A stretch of DNA of 64,000 nucleotides from Heloderma charlesbogerti (Eukaryota > Chordata > Lepidosauria > Squamata > Helodermatidae): the NCBI GenBank assembly GCA_026122225.1, contig JANEZZ010002197.1, positions 1,178,001 to 1,242,000 of the forward strand, given 5' to 3'. The position numbers and the translations under genes were made by a program. The notes below the pieces were generated by a model. It was not told the DNA's origin, did no database searches, and was given only the letters and a program-made list of their open reading frames with translations. Shown here piece by piece: positions 10,830 through 22,329 of the stretch (position 1 is the first letter of the stretch; every line of letters starts with the position of its first letter).

Positions 10830-11280
10830 CCATTGAAGTTCCACCACTCATTTCAACATATAAAAATAGAATACCTGAGGGAGCGCCACCTCCCTTACCA
10901 ACCTACCCGGTCACTGAGGTCATCAGAGCACATGCTCCTGGTGGTTCCACATGGACCTATGGCCTTACTGGAGTCCACCTGGAGAAGAGCCTTCAGTATG
11001 GTGGCTCCTGTCCTGTGGAACTCCCTGCCCCTGGAGATCAGGCTGGGTTGCTTTCAGCACCTCCTGAAAACAGCTCTTTTCCAGGAAACCTTCCTTGGTT
11101 AACCAGCCTCAGTTTTATTGGCACCCTGTGGGTGTGTGGGTTTTTTTAAAGAATAATCTTAATATCATGTTTCTTCTTTTTATCTTTTATTCATTTTATC
11201 TCTTGTTGTTCACCACTCAGGAATCCACTTAGATGTGGAGTGGTATACAAATTTTGTAAATAAATAAACAAACAAACATT
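10830..11280 (+). mobile_element. L2-clade LINE 3' end
   Basis: The translation around 10833-11102 gives the L2 C-terminal pattern YLRERHLPYQPTRSLRS ... VLWNSLPLEIRL. It is followed by a 3' UTR ending TGGTATACAAATTTTGTAAA and AAAC/AAAT repeats. Only the last part of the element is present. Confidence 0.75.
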
Positions 11281-11552
11281 TAAAATAGGACTGATACTGG
11301 CCAGAAAAACATCAGTTCAGGTCACTAACATCTTGCTTTAACAGTTACGTCTCCACTTCCCATTAAAAGGCCATAAGGATGTGGTAGGAGAGGGGTGTTC
11401 ATCCCACATAGGTGATGCAGAGTGTGAGAAGGTGCTAGCATAATGCTGGATCTGCATATACACAGGATGATATAGGAATTAGGTGGCAGGGCCTTCAGAT
11501 GCTAGAAGGACTGTACTATTTCAGGCTGCAGGTGTGAGAGGAATAACATTTT

Positions 11553-12285
11553 TCAGGGCATCTCTGTATCCGCAGTTTATCGCACATTCATGATTGGCCA
11601 CTCACAGAAGTTTGCAGGTCCATTACACGACGTTGTAATCCTCCACTGATTTTCCCGCCATTTCCCCCTACCTATCCCGTGTCTCAAAACGGAAAAAATG
11701 CAGTATTTTTTCAGCCTGTGCAGCAAGAGTGCCATGGCCTGCCTGTGTACGTCTCCCATAGCATGAAGAAACCGCTTTGTTTGGGGTTGTTGGGGGCGCG
11801 GTCATGATGACGATGGCAGTGATGTCGGGGTGGTGGGTGTGTCGGTATACTGATCGGCCGGCTTGCCGCCATGCCGTGACTAAATGCAGTGCACTGACTT
11901 TTGCTCCCGACTTTGGCTGCTTACTCCACAACACAGAATGGCCACCATGCCAGCATTTCAGCAGTTCGCTGGGAAACCGGTCCTGCGGGGGTGGGGTGCG
12001 GGCAGCTTGGTGGAAGTTGCTGTCCACCTGCATTGTGTGTCAATCACAACCAAACCACCAGTTATCTCCAAGCAGAGGGAAAGGGGCAGGAACCAGGGAG
12101 GAAATTTCACGATTCCCCTAGTATGTGTAATGGCTTTTTGCGGAAAAGTAGCCACCCCGTGAAAAGGTAAGGAACAGAATTTAACAAGAGAGAAACAACT
12201 GTGTAATGGGGCCTGATCTAATCCTGCGATGAAACCGGACGGAGAAAGCCCCAGTATTGATGTGGATTTCTGCCCCCATGTGATG
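11553..12285. mobile_element. Possible non-autonomous hAT-like element
   Basis: About 730 bp relatively rich in CpG, bounded by GGCATCTCTGTATCCGCAG and GATTTCTGCCCCCATGTGAT. Internal blocks AGTTTGCAGGTCCATTACAC and ATCCTGCGATGAAACC resemble the elements at 4590 and 44690. Several overlapping open frames are present, none with a recognisable protein. Confidence 0.35.
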
Positions 12286-13203
12286 TACCCCTCAATATTT
12301 CCCTGCACAAAGCAAAACTAGAATAACAGGAAGAGGCCTGGTCTAGAACCTATCTCCCTACTTTCAGGAAGTTGACAATGTGGAGTAGTATCCAAAATGG
12401 TATCTCTCTCCTAGTGCGAAGCGGAACAGTCCACTCCACCAGATCAACCTAATTCATGCGTAAACAGGCCTAAGGGCTTAAGAAGAGGGGTATAGTGATC
12501 ACAGCAACAGGAGAGCAAGATGAGTTCAGTAAAGGCACTGAAGCTCAACTGAGTGTTGCTCTCCTAGTGTGGAAATTTATGGTGGCTAAGGAGCAGGGGA
12601 GAGAGGAGGGATCATCTGCTTCTTTGATGCATGGTCTTACTGATTTTATTGAGTGATGTGGAGAGACAGAGTAGCTTGGGGCAAGAAAGGCTGTGATGGC
12701 AAGGGAGTAGGAATGCCGCAAATATCCATGATTTTCTGCTCTGAAAATGACATATTTGCTATTTCCAATAATTGGCCTGAATAGGTTAAGCAACAAGGAT
12801 TCAGAAATGCATGGCAAAAATCGCAAATTCACTTTTGTAGGTGAATGTCTCAAGCAACACTGGAAGCGTCTCTATAGAGGTACATCTACACTGGAAGCAA
12901 CTCTATGGAAATAAAGAGACAAGTTTCGCATATCAGCTAGAGGGGAAGAGAGGAACAGACGAGAAAAAGAAAAAAATTGGAGGCGTGGACCAAAAAAGAA
13001 AGGAACACCTTGATGCTGTATCCACAGCCCCCCCTCCCCCCAGCAAGATATGCTGTGGCACAAGCCCAAGTGAGAAATACATTCTTTGACCTGGAAGCTT
13101 TCCCCCTCATTTTAGATGTGCAAGGAAGGGCTGAGTTTCCTTAATGGTGAAGGAAAAGCACTCCGCACACAGTAGTACCACTAGGTAATTTTATATACTG
13201 GAT

Positions 13204-13958
13204 TAAGGGTGCAATCCTATGCATGTTTAGGTAGAAAAAAAGTCCTACAACTCCCAGCATTCCCCAGCCAGCCAGAAAAAAAGTCCTACAACTCCCAGCA
13301 TTCCCCAGCCAGCCAGAAAAAAAGGCCTACAACTCCCAGCATTCCCCAGCCAGCCAGAAAAAAAGGCCTACAACTCCCAGCATTCCCCAGCCAGCCAGAA
13401 AAAAAGGCCTACAACTCCCAGCATTCCCCAGCCAGCCAGAAAAAAAGGCCTACAACTCCCAGCATTCCCCAGCCAGCCAGAAAAAAGGCCTACAACTCCC
13501 AGCATTCCCCAGCCAGCCAGAAAAAAGGCCTACAACTCCCAGCATTCCCTAGCCAGCCAGAAAAAAAGGCCTACAACTCCCAGCATTCCCCAGCCAGCCA
13601 GAAAAAAAGGCCTACAACTCCCAGCATTCCCCAGCCAGCCAGAAAAAAAGGCCTACAACTCCCAGCATTCCCCAGCCAGCCAGAAAAAAAGGCCTACAAC
13701 TCCCAGCATTCCCCAGCCAGCCAGAAAAAAAGGCCTACAACTCCCAGCATTCCCCAGCCAGCCAGAAAAAAAGGCCTACAACTCCCAGCATTCCCCAGCC
13801 AGCCAGAAAAAAAGGCCTACAACTCCCAGCATTCCCCAGCCAGCCAGAAAAAAAGGCCTACAACTCCCAGCATTCCCCAGCCAGCTATGCTGGCTGGGGA
13901 ATGCTGAGAGTTGTAGGACTTTTTTTCTGTCTAAACATGCATAGGATTGCACCCTTAA
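13204..13958. repeat. 41-bp minisatellite (16 units) expanded inside a foldback element
   Basis: The outer ends are family-3 foldback termini: AAGGGTGCAATCCTATGCAT on the left and ATGCATAGGATTGCACCCTT on the right. Between them the unit GGCCTACAACTCCCAGCATT + CCCCAGCCAGCCAG + A-run is repeated. Starts of CCTAC are at 13243, 13285, 13326, 13367, 13408, 13449, 13489, 13529, 13570, 13611, 13652, 13693, 13734, 13775, 13816 and 13857. The first two units read GTCCTAC, the others GGCCTAC. Length differences come from the A-run. All frames stay open, giving a spurious 232-codon ORF. Confidence 0.95.
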
Positions 13959-14796
13959 TGGCCTGGGGGGGCGGGGCTGGCAGCTTTTGACAGCCATGTG
14001 TATTACGTCAGTTGTGAAGCACACAAAACATTTATTTTCAGCTGTGAAGCACAAAAACATTTCTGTTCGCACTGCCACCTCCCAACCACCATTCCATGCT
14101 TTGCAACAGCTCTTGCATTCTGATGAGTTGGAACAATCACAACAAACCCATTTACCAAACCCGATTTAAAAAGTAAACTCTGAGCATGTGCAGTTTTGCA
14201 TTTAAAATCACTTAAATCACAGCACCACCATGACTACAGGAATAAAATGGGGTTTGCTTCTGCCACCCTCATCACCTGCCACGCTCTGGGGGTGGGGGTG
14301 GGGTGGACTTTGGCCCCAAGGTCCAGCCCTAGCTGTACCACCATCTGCAGATGCTCAGAGGGCTCATCCTGAACTAGTAAGTTGAAGTTCTGCACTGGAA
14401 GCAGGCTTTTCAGGGACAAATCAAGTGGAGGTGTGGGCGAAGCGAGGGCTAGAATGGTTCAGGCAAGGCTTTGATGAAAGGGGTCTTGAGGAAGCGCCTG
14501 AAACAGGAATGGGGCAAAATTCCACCCCCAGCTGGAATCCTGAACTCCAACTGGGATGGAAGTATTTCTGGAATGGTCTCAGGAACGGCCATATTCTGGA
14601 AAGTTCCAGGCTGACCCCAGGGTGTAGCATACTAGGTGGGACGTCCTCAGGTTGCACTACACCAGCCTTGTGCTCCTGAGGCCTCTGGCAGAGTGAGAGG
14701 GTGTCATTCGCGGAGGCCTCTGCACATAGGAGGCTGGGGCCTAACACAGCCTGGAGATGTCCTTGGGCCATGTCATCCCAGGGCCTCAGAAACGCT
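13959..14796. other. Intron 2 sequence without recognised features
   Basis: Mixed-composition sequence; no homology seen on either strand. Confidence 0.5.
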
Positions 14797-15083
14797 GGGT
14801 TCCTCAGAGTCCACCATTACTAAAGGAGCTGGTGTAGCTTCCTCACAGTTGCTGGAAGGTGTCTGGAGTATCACTAGTGTCCGGGGGACCCAGAGGATCT
14901 TTAGACTTTGCCAAATCAGAGTCTTCATCTGAAGAGTCATGCCCAGGCCCAGCATGACTCTTCAGAAGAAGACTCTGATATGGCAAAGTCTAAAGATCCT
15001 CCAGGTCCCCCGGACACTAGTGATGTTCTAGACACCTTCTAGCAGCTGTGAAGACACACCAATGGTGGCCTCTGAGGAATCCC
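14797..15083. repeat. Long inverted repeat (arms about 140 bp)
   Basis: The left arm (14797-14942) and right arm (14948-15083) are reverse complements with about 10-15% mismatch and a short indel. Shared blocks are CACTAGTGTCCGGGGGACC, GATCTTTAGACTTTGCCA and CAGAGTC..GAAGAGTCATGC. The right arm read forward encodes an acidic DSSEEDSDMAKSKDPPG-like stretch, so it may be two head-to-head copies of a retroelement fragment. Confidence 0.75.
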
Positions 15084-15227
15084 AGGAAGGACCCCTGGAC
15101 TCCTGATAAGACCCTGTTCCTTGGATATTTTATTGTTTACAAATTGTTTAGATATATGTGTGTCTCTGGGTGTGCTGTCCGTTTAAGTTTGTAAGTAAAT
15201 GGTTTTTATACTATGTACAATGTATTT

Positions 15228-15300
15228 TTAAGGTTTCTAATCTTTGTAAACCGCCCAGAGAGCTTCAGCTATTGGGCGGTATAGAAATGTAATAAATGAC
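15228..15300 (+). mobile_element. L2-type LINE 3' tail
   Basis: GTAAACCGCCCAGAGAGCTT ... TTGGGCGGTATAGAAATG followed by an A-rich end is the common 3' tail of squamate L2-like elements. Related tails are at 3648-3710 (minus), 32680-32750 and 42040-42080. Confidence 0.55.
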
Positions 15301-15835
15301 ATTAGGTGAAATTTGGACTGCTTGCTTGTCAAAATTGGCTCCACCTGCTTTTTCACTGCCCTTCTTGACTGATAATACTATGTTTCTGATCTTTGCCTGC
15401 CTTCTGACTTTGCTAAATACTTTTGCCCTGTAGCTTGCCCCAGCACTGAGCTTAACCCAGCCCATGGTAAGACAGGCCATGGTAGGCCCCCATGCTTCAC
15501 ACGTTCGAAGACAACACTGCTCCTTTGCAAATGGGGGGCCTCAGAACATGCACAAAGAACCACACTAGGCTTCTTTGTCACACTAGGCCTCTGTGCGCAT
15601 GACCAAAATAGCTTATAGAATCCATTCTGGACTCCACAATCCATTTCAGAATGTGGGGTGGGGTGGAATTAATCTGTTCAGTGCACTACTAAATTTTTTG
15701 CCCTCATCTGAAGTGGTTTGAGGAACAGATTGTGAGATCCTGTTCCAGGTATAAGCAGTAGCCTGCAGAAGGCACAAAGAAGTGGGAGAAGAGGACAAAA
15801 GTGAACACGAGTAGCCAAGCTTTTTTAAAAAAAAA

Positions 15836-16060
15836 TTATTATTGCATTTATATCCCGCCTTTTTTCCTCTTGCAAGGAACCCAAGGCGGCTTACATTATC
15901 CTCCTCTTCTCCATTTTATCCTCACAACAACAACCCTGTGAGGTAGGTGTGTGATTGGCCCAAAGTCACCCAGTGAGCTTCCATGGCTGAGTGGGGACTA
16001 GAACCCGGATCTCCCAGCTCCCAGTCCAACACTCTTGCCACTACACCACACTGGCTCTCT
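15836..16060 (-). mobile_element. tRNA-derived SINE
   Basis: On the minus strand it begins GAGAGCCAGTGTGGTGTAGT (A box region) with GGTTCTAGTCCCC as the B box, and ends with the GCCGCCTTGGGTTCCTTGCA ... GGGATATAAATGCAATAATA tail. Same family as 36644-36882 and 42848-43105. Confidence 0.8.
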
Positions 16061-16397
16061 TGTGGGGAGAAAGTGAGAAGGAAATTGAGGGGAGGGGAGA
16101 TGTGGTCGGGACATCGTGAATACAAGGAAGAAAACCCTCACAGACTGTGAAGTTAAAAGTGCCAGGGGAAGAGCATATTTAAAGGACTCCCATGGTTCAG
16201 AAGAAATAATTTAATTACACAGACATAATGATCAGTGTGTGTCGCTGGTATTTACCCAGCGTGAGAAAAGAACGATGGAACGGAAATAAGGACCAAAGAT
16301 AGATGTGAACCATTGATTAACAATGTTGGACTGTGTTTCCATGTTTTATTTAAAAAATAAAAAGCCTTGTTAAATCAAAAGAGGAAGGATTCAAAAG

Positions 16398-17134
16398 TTA
16401 AATTCTTATTTTATATAATATTATCATATATCACATTTTTTAACCATTTTACATATCAAATATAACCTTTTCATATTTATACCCCCTCTTCTCTCAATAA
16501 TTACCCACAAATCTATAACACATTCACCAACATTATATTTAAACCAATCCTCATATTTTATTACTTTAACTCAAAAAAACCAAAAACTCCCCCACCATCC
16601 AACCATACCAACAACAAACTCAACTATTCTCCATATATCTTAAATATCCAATTAATAATCCCCTATACATCAAACTCTCCAACTTTCTCTACTAAATCTC
16701 TACCCCCCAAAACTTTCCCACATCCTCCTTCTTTCCCCACCCCCCCTACTATCCTATACTCAATACCTATTACTCCTCAATATCATCATAATTTCTATTT
16801 TCTTTCTCTCCCCCTTCTTCATTTTTCCATTTCATTCTACCCACCATCCCCCAAATAATCCTTTTCCAACACATCATCCAATTCCACATATTAATTCTTC
16901 ATAACCACTCCAACCCATATTTTTCCCTAACCTTTCTTACAATCACCATACTATATTTAAATTCCCACATACTCCAATCATTCATATTCACTATCTCTCT
17001 AATCACCTCTTCTATTCTTATATTACTCAAATTATTTATATCCAAAAATTAATCTCTTCCTCTCCAACCTTTCTACACACCTACACATACAAACCCCACA
17101 AAATCTCACATAAACCTCCACCATCCATCTATCA
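16398..17134. other. 737-bp block with no guanine on the plus strand
   Basis: From the base after G16397 to the base before G17135 every position is A, C or T, in roughly equal shares, with no short tandem unit. The left flank is ordinary sequence; the right grades into the random-looking stretch that follows. No element was recognised. Either a real C-free strand or a sequencing artefact. Confidence 0.9.
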
Positions 17135-19546
17135 GTGATCAATTCAACCACAAAACAAATAATCCCACTTTACCCAACTACCATCCCCCCCAACAAATAA
17201 ACATCCTGATACAGAAAACAGTACTCAGACGAAGCTGTATCTCAACCAAGCCATCATCACACAACTTTCCCATCCCATATACTGTGATAATTCCACTATC
17301 AAATCACTACGTGTGTGTCACATTGTACACATATCCATAACTCACACCACCTCCATTACCACTTTAATCTCCCTGATTTCATATACTCATAATCCACCAC
17401 AGACACATTCTCCACAACATCGACATCCTTCCCTTGTTCACCATTAATCTCACACCCCCCACTCCGTGTCCTCGCACTCCAGAACTCAAATGCACTTTCT
17501 CTACTTGTCTACTTCCATGAAGCACACACATCAATATCTGCTTCCTCGCCCAGAAAGATGATACACTGAATAACAACACTACCACTCTCACCTTGTGTGA
17601 TATGTATGATATCCCTAAGATCCTTTTACAATATATGCCTAATCTATAACCGTCTCCGTTGCTCTCATTGTTGTATATCTGTTTACCTCTTGAACTAGTT
17701 CATCCACCCTCGCAAAACATTGAGTGATTGATGTCCCGCGCACTCTGCATAGTCCTCTCCATAGATCTCCCCATGCATACCCTCCCATCTATGCTCGTAC
17801 AGCATCATGATCTGTGTCTCTCTCACACCTCTCCCGCAATGTATGCGTGTCAACTCAATCACTTTGTGTTCGTCTCACTCTCTACTCTACTCGACGCCTT
17901 AGTACGTCGTTCCCAGTGCCGTCATCTCCCTATCATCTATGTCATATCATAGTCATATGTGTGGCTCCACACCCTTTTATCTGAATGTCTGTCAGCGCCC
18001 CCACCATGTTGTCACCAAGTTGCTAGATCTAGCCATCCTCTCTCATACACTTGCAAATATACTGTCCTCCGAGGTGTCCTCAAAGTGTATATAACATTCA
18101 GATCAACACCACCTATCTTGAAGCCACACACAGCTAATTCTATGAGGCTCTCAGAACTTATATACGGCTACGCGTTGCTATACACACAATATATGTGACC
18201 TTATAAAAATCAACTACACTGTCAACTACTGATCTATCTCTAGAACGAAGAAGTAAAAGAGATGTCACTCGTCCAAGCTCTGTCATCCCCCGCTCAATAT
18301 CAGAATATATATAATTCTAACCTACATGGTCTAAAGTAATAAGAAAATGCTATGTCCTGTCGACCTTGTGTGTTGTACTCGCACACCTACTGTGTGATCA
18401 TCTCAGAAATATACCTCTCTCACTCTATCAACCACCGTTGTAAAATCTGATATCGTACAACCATAAAACAGTGTTTATGTCTCACGACTACACTGTGAAT
18501 ACTACAGATTCAGTTAAATTCACTAATCCGCGTACCAGTAGTCACATCCAAAATTTTAATATTATTGTGACGCTTATCCAACTATAGTAGATCAGAATAG
18601 TCCTCTTCCTTCCATACACCTACCCTAAAACATCCAACCAACCAGTGTGTGTAGACTGCTCGCATTCACTGTCCCGATCAATTCAATACGCGCGAGAACT
18701 GAAGAACGTATCCACAAGAACATGAGACATCCGTGCCGAGACACTCACTCCAATGATATATTAGTGCTGAAGAGTAAACATTGTCAAGTCAAGATTACAT
18801 CGTCCCCCTAACAAGTTGTCATGTTCGCTCCAATTGAATGTGTGTCTGCTGCTCGAGCGCATGTGCGAAGTGCGTCCGATGTCGCAGACATCTGTGGCTA
18901 AGTGTATAACAGAGGCCATGGTGTTGACTTGACTTGTTGGAGACAGCTATAGCACATAATATCAAGGCTCGCGATTAATGATACAGACCAGTGTGTGTAT
19001 AAGTAAGAAAGAATATTCACAGACTGTAGTGGTGATCGTGAGGGCAATGACTTGTGCGCGTCTACATGCTTTGTGCTGCCATGTGACGTTGTAATCGACA
19101 TTGCTCGCGATGTGCTACTCGCATGAAGTCTGACTCTCTGTGTTCCACACGTCGACTAATAGATATTTGTTAGATAAATCTTGTTTTGCGCATGCATTCG
19201 CTGATCTTCGAATGTGGAGGGTGCCTCGTAGAGAGTCGCTAGGGTCGGGAGCAGGAGGGTGGATAATGCGCAATTCGTAAGTAAGCCTGCTGGATGGCAT
19301 CAGGATATGCATCAGATTCAGGAATTCCCTCAGCTATCGCGCAATTAGCAAGGTGTGTTGTGACATAGCGCGAAAGGCCTCTGAGAGTTGGTAGCCCACT
19401 AGCCCTGAGGACCTCCCAGGCTTCCTCGGCAAATCACCCATGCAGCACGCCGCCGGAGTGAGGGCTCATACTAACTGACGTCTCTCGTCGGCCCATCACA
19501 AAACAACGCATGACGCGCCTCGATGCTTTCTATCTATACTTCGCGT
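17135..19546. other. Random-looking sequence of doubtful quality
   Basis: About 2.4 kb with few homopolymers longer than three, many alternating dinucleotides (TCTC, GTGT, CGCG), CpG not depleted, and G content rising from left to right. No repeat family or exon is recognisable until a normal foldback element begins at 19547. It may be unpolished long-read sequence rather than genomic truth. Confidence 0.6.
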
Positions 19547-19725
19547 GGGGCTGTGAATCCATTCTGGTTTCAGTCAGAACCAGCCAGAACTCTAAAAGAG
19601 CTATCCAAAGTGCTGAACCCTATTCCCAAAATGGATTCAGCACCCTGGATAGCTGGTTCTGGCTGGTTCTGACTGAAACCCAGAATGGATTCACAGCCCC
19701 ACTGAAATTGGAGCTACCACGATCC
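19547..19725. mobile_element. Foldback element family 1, copy B
   Basis: Complete palindromic copy. GGGGCTGTGAATCCATTCTG ... AGAACCAGCCAGAACTC is mirrored by GGCTGGTTCTGACTGAAACC ... GGATTCACAGCCCCA, with TTCCCAAAATGGATTC near the centre. Confidence 0.85.
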
Positions 19726-21083
19726 ACTGATGTGTTGCATGCAAAAATTTGCAAGATTCCTGGCATCTCCAGTTTTAAAAAAAGAAAGATCAAAATCCTC
19801 TTCCTTAGACCCTGGAAAGTTGATGCCAGTCAGAGTAGCCAATACTGGGCTAAATGGACCAATAGCCTAACCTGGTAGAAGGCAGCTTCCTAGGCACTTA
19901 CATGGCACCAAAAAAAGAGGACACCGATTTGTATCAAAGTTGTGTATGCTGATTAATATGTGCAAATTTAGAAATAATTACTATAATTTAAATAGAAATG
20001 TAATGCACCTCACCAGAGTGGGGAGGGCTATGACCTGTGTACCTGCTCAGTCTGTTGTCCAAGTGCTATCAATGAGCAACTTTAAGGCCCCTGCTATTCT
20101 CTCCCTTCTTAGGGTCCTTTATATTTAAACCAGACACGGACTGGACAGCCCTCCAAAGACAGGATGCCTTCAAACAGAGGGCTGTGTTCTTTAAAGTCAG
20201 GCACATGGTCACCCTTGCCTATGCTTATGATCACAAGAGCTAGAACCTTGCTTTTAAACATGACAGCTGAGATGAATACAATGCCCAATGTCAGATCCAT
20301 TAAAGAAACACAGCCCTAAGGAAAGTCCAGGCTTCTTTGAACCTTTGCTTGTTATCCTGAGGGGCTACCTTCATTTTGGTGTAAACAGTAGTGCTTTGGA
20401 GCTGTTCCCTTTAATTTGGTGAGGACAGGAGACTATCCTACTGACTCACACTTCCATCTTAGTTAATATAGCAGGAGAAGGAGGGTAGATGAGATGTTGA
20501 TTTTTGTTGGCCTCAGGCACCAAAACGTCTCAGGCAAACCCTGCATCAGACTTTTAAAAAATGCTGTTTTCCCGAAGTCAAAATGAGACTGATTTTGCAC
20601 CCTGCTGCAAATATTGCCAAACAGATGAATTCGCCCTGGTTTTTCAAAGCTTGGAAATGTCACTTCATCCCTGCTTTCTTGTATCCAACTGCCTGGGAGA
20701 CTTCCCAAGATGGTTTCTGTCACATAGCACCAGATTTGTTACTCAGACTATAACCACCTATAGGACTAAGAGCAATGAACCAGCCCAGCACCGCCCATTA
20801 CAGACTATGCCCAGTGCTGGTAATGAGACACACGTACAAACACACGCTCAGTAAAAGGTGCTTAAATGCAGATTTGCACATTAAAACCCTGCTGTGCTGT
20901 GAAGGTATAAAGCAGCTGAAGGAGGCAGATGGGTCAGCAGAGAGGGATAATACAGGGTGGCTAGAAGCAAAGGGGAAACGAGACACAGGAGGGATGCTAG
21001 AAAGAAGCGTGGGGAAGGCAGCAGCAGAGGAGGAACACTGATGCTGTTTGAGCATGGTGCTAACTAGGCAACACAACACACAT

Positions 21084-21114
<31 letters not shown>

Positions 21115-22329
21115 CCCAGAAACAGACCATCCCTGTGGCAGCAAGGGATGTCACTGAAAAGTAAAACCTGCAGTGAATCTCAGAAAGGTTTATTCAAGGA
21201 GAAAATGCCCTTCATACTTTGAGCAGAGCTTTGACAGGGGTAACATCTATAAAATGATACCATACACACTGTCATTTAACTTGCTCAAAAAAATCCCTAG
21301 TTTTAAATTGGAAGGGAACATTGTGGAGGGTTTTAAATGGCAAGGGCTATGTTGAAGGGAAGAAGAGGGATGTTGAGGAATTAAATGGGGATGTGGAAAG
21401 ACATGAACATGACAAGATGTTTAAAATAAATGTTATTATGGACTAAAATTAATACACTGTAAATGTTCATAACAAATCACCATATTACGTTAACATTCCC
21501 TTTATGAATGCAAAAGTTACAGATATCAACAAGAAATTATGCTTTTAAAAAGCACATGCAGTCACAAATGATTATGGTTGTGTTTTCCTTTTCAATTATA
21601 TTTTACACTTCTGTGATTTTTAAAGACGAATTCCTGGTTGATGTTACATGCTTTGTAGGAAGTAATGTAGTATGAGGACTGCAGCAGCTACAAGCTTCTA
21701 GTCCCTGTTATTAAAATTCTGTACAGTACTTACAGGCAGCGCTATCCTACACTGCCGCAGCCTCAACAAAATTTGCTCCTCTGAATCAGCTATTTGCATT
21801 TCAAGGGAAGCTGTCTTTGGCGCTAATGTGAGGTTCATTGAAAATGCAAATAGCAGCTTCTAAGAATCCATTTTTGTGGGGCCAGGGCAGGGAGAGAAAG
21901 AGTTATACTCTGCCTCCCCAACCCCCACAGTCCAGAAGCTGCTCAGGTTTCCCCATGGCTGCTACGGACATAACAAAAAATCCTGCACATTAACTGCATT
22001 CACACAATTAACATCAGGGCTAGTTTGGACCTTAGGTGGGCCTTTCTGGGGAAAGAGTTCCAGAGGCCAGAATTTATACCAGCAAAGACTACTAGTCTGC
22101 ATCCCTACCAACCTAACACTATTATGTGGGCTGACAGGATGGAAAGTGTATGTATAAGGAGTCTTTCCTGCAGATCTCAGCAAATGGTACTATGGATTGC
22201 AACTCTATCAACAAGATGTAAGGGAGCTGATCAAAAAATACCCTTCCAAGTCAAATTCCAAAAATGATCGTTGAACATTTCCAGTTCTGGAAAACTGCTG
22301 CATATTGGATTTGTGCAAAATTTCCTTTT
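19726..22329. other. Intron 2 sequence, mostly unique
   Basis: At 19925-20060 there is a fragment (ATGTGCAAATTTAGAAATAA, AATGCACCTCACCAGAGTGG) related to 35060-35140, probably a hAT-type remnant. A (GA)n run is at 21090-21114. No exon is recognised. Confidence 0.5.

Noticed and set aside
13243..13880. CRISPR-like array
   Set aside because: Repeats are head-to-tail with no unique spacers, and the host is a vertebrate.
13209..13907. 232-codon ORF with a 41-residue repeat, resembling a repetitive structural protein
   Set aside because: Unit length 41 bp is not a multiple of three and no frame contains a stop, so any frame stays open. The array lies inside a foldback element and has no start context or splice sites.
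16398..17134. Mitochondrial insertion (NUMT) as the reason for low G
   Set aside because: The light-strand sense of vertebrate mtDNA is G-poor but never G-free over hundreds of bases, and no mitochondrial gene or tRNA is readable.
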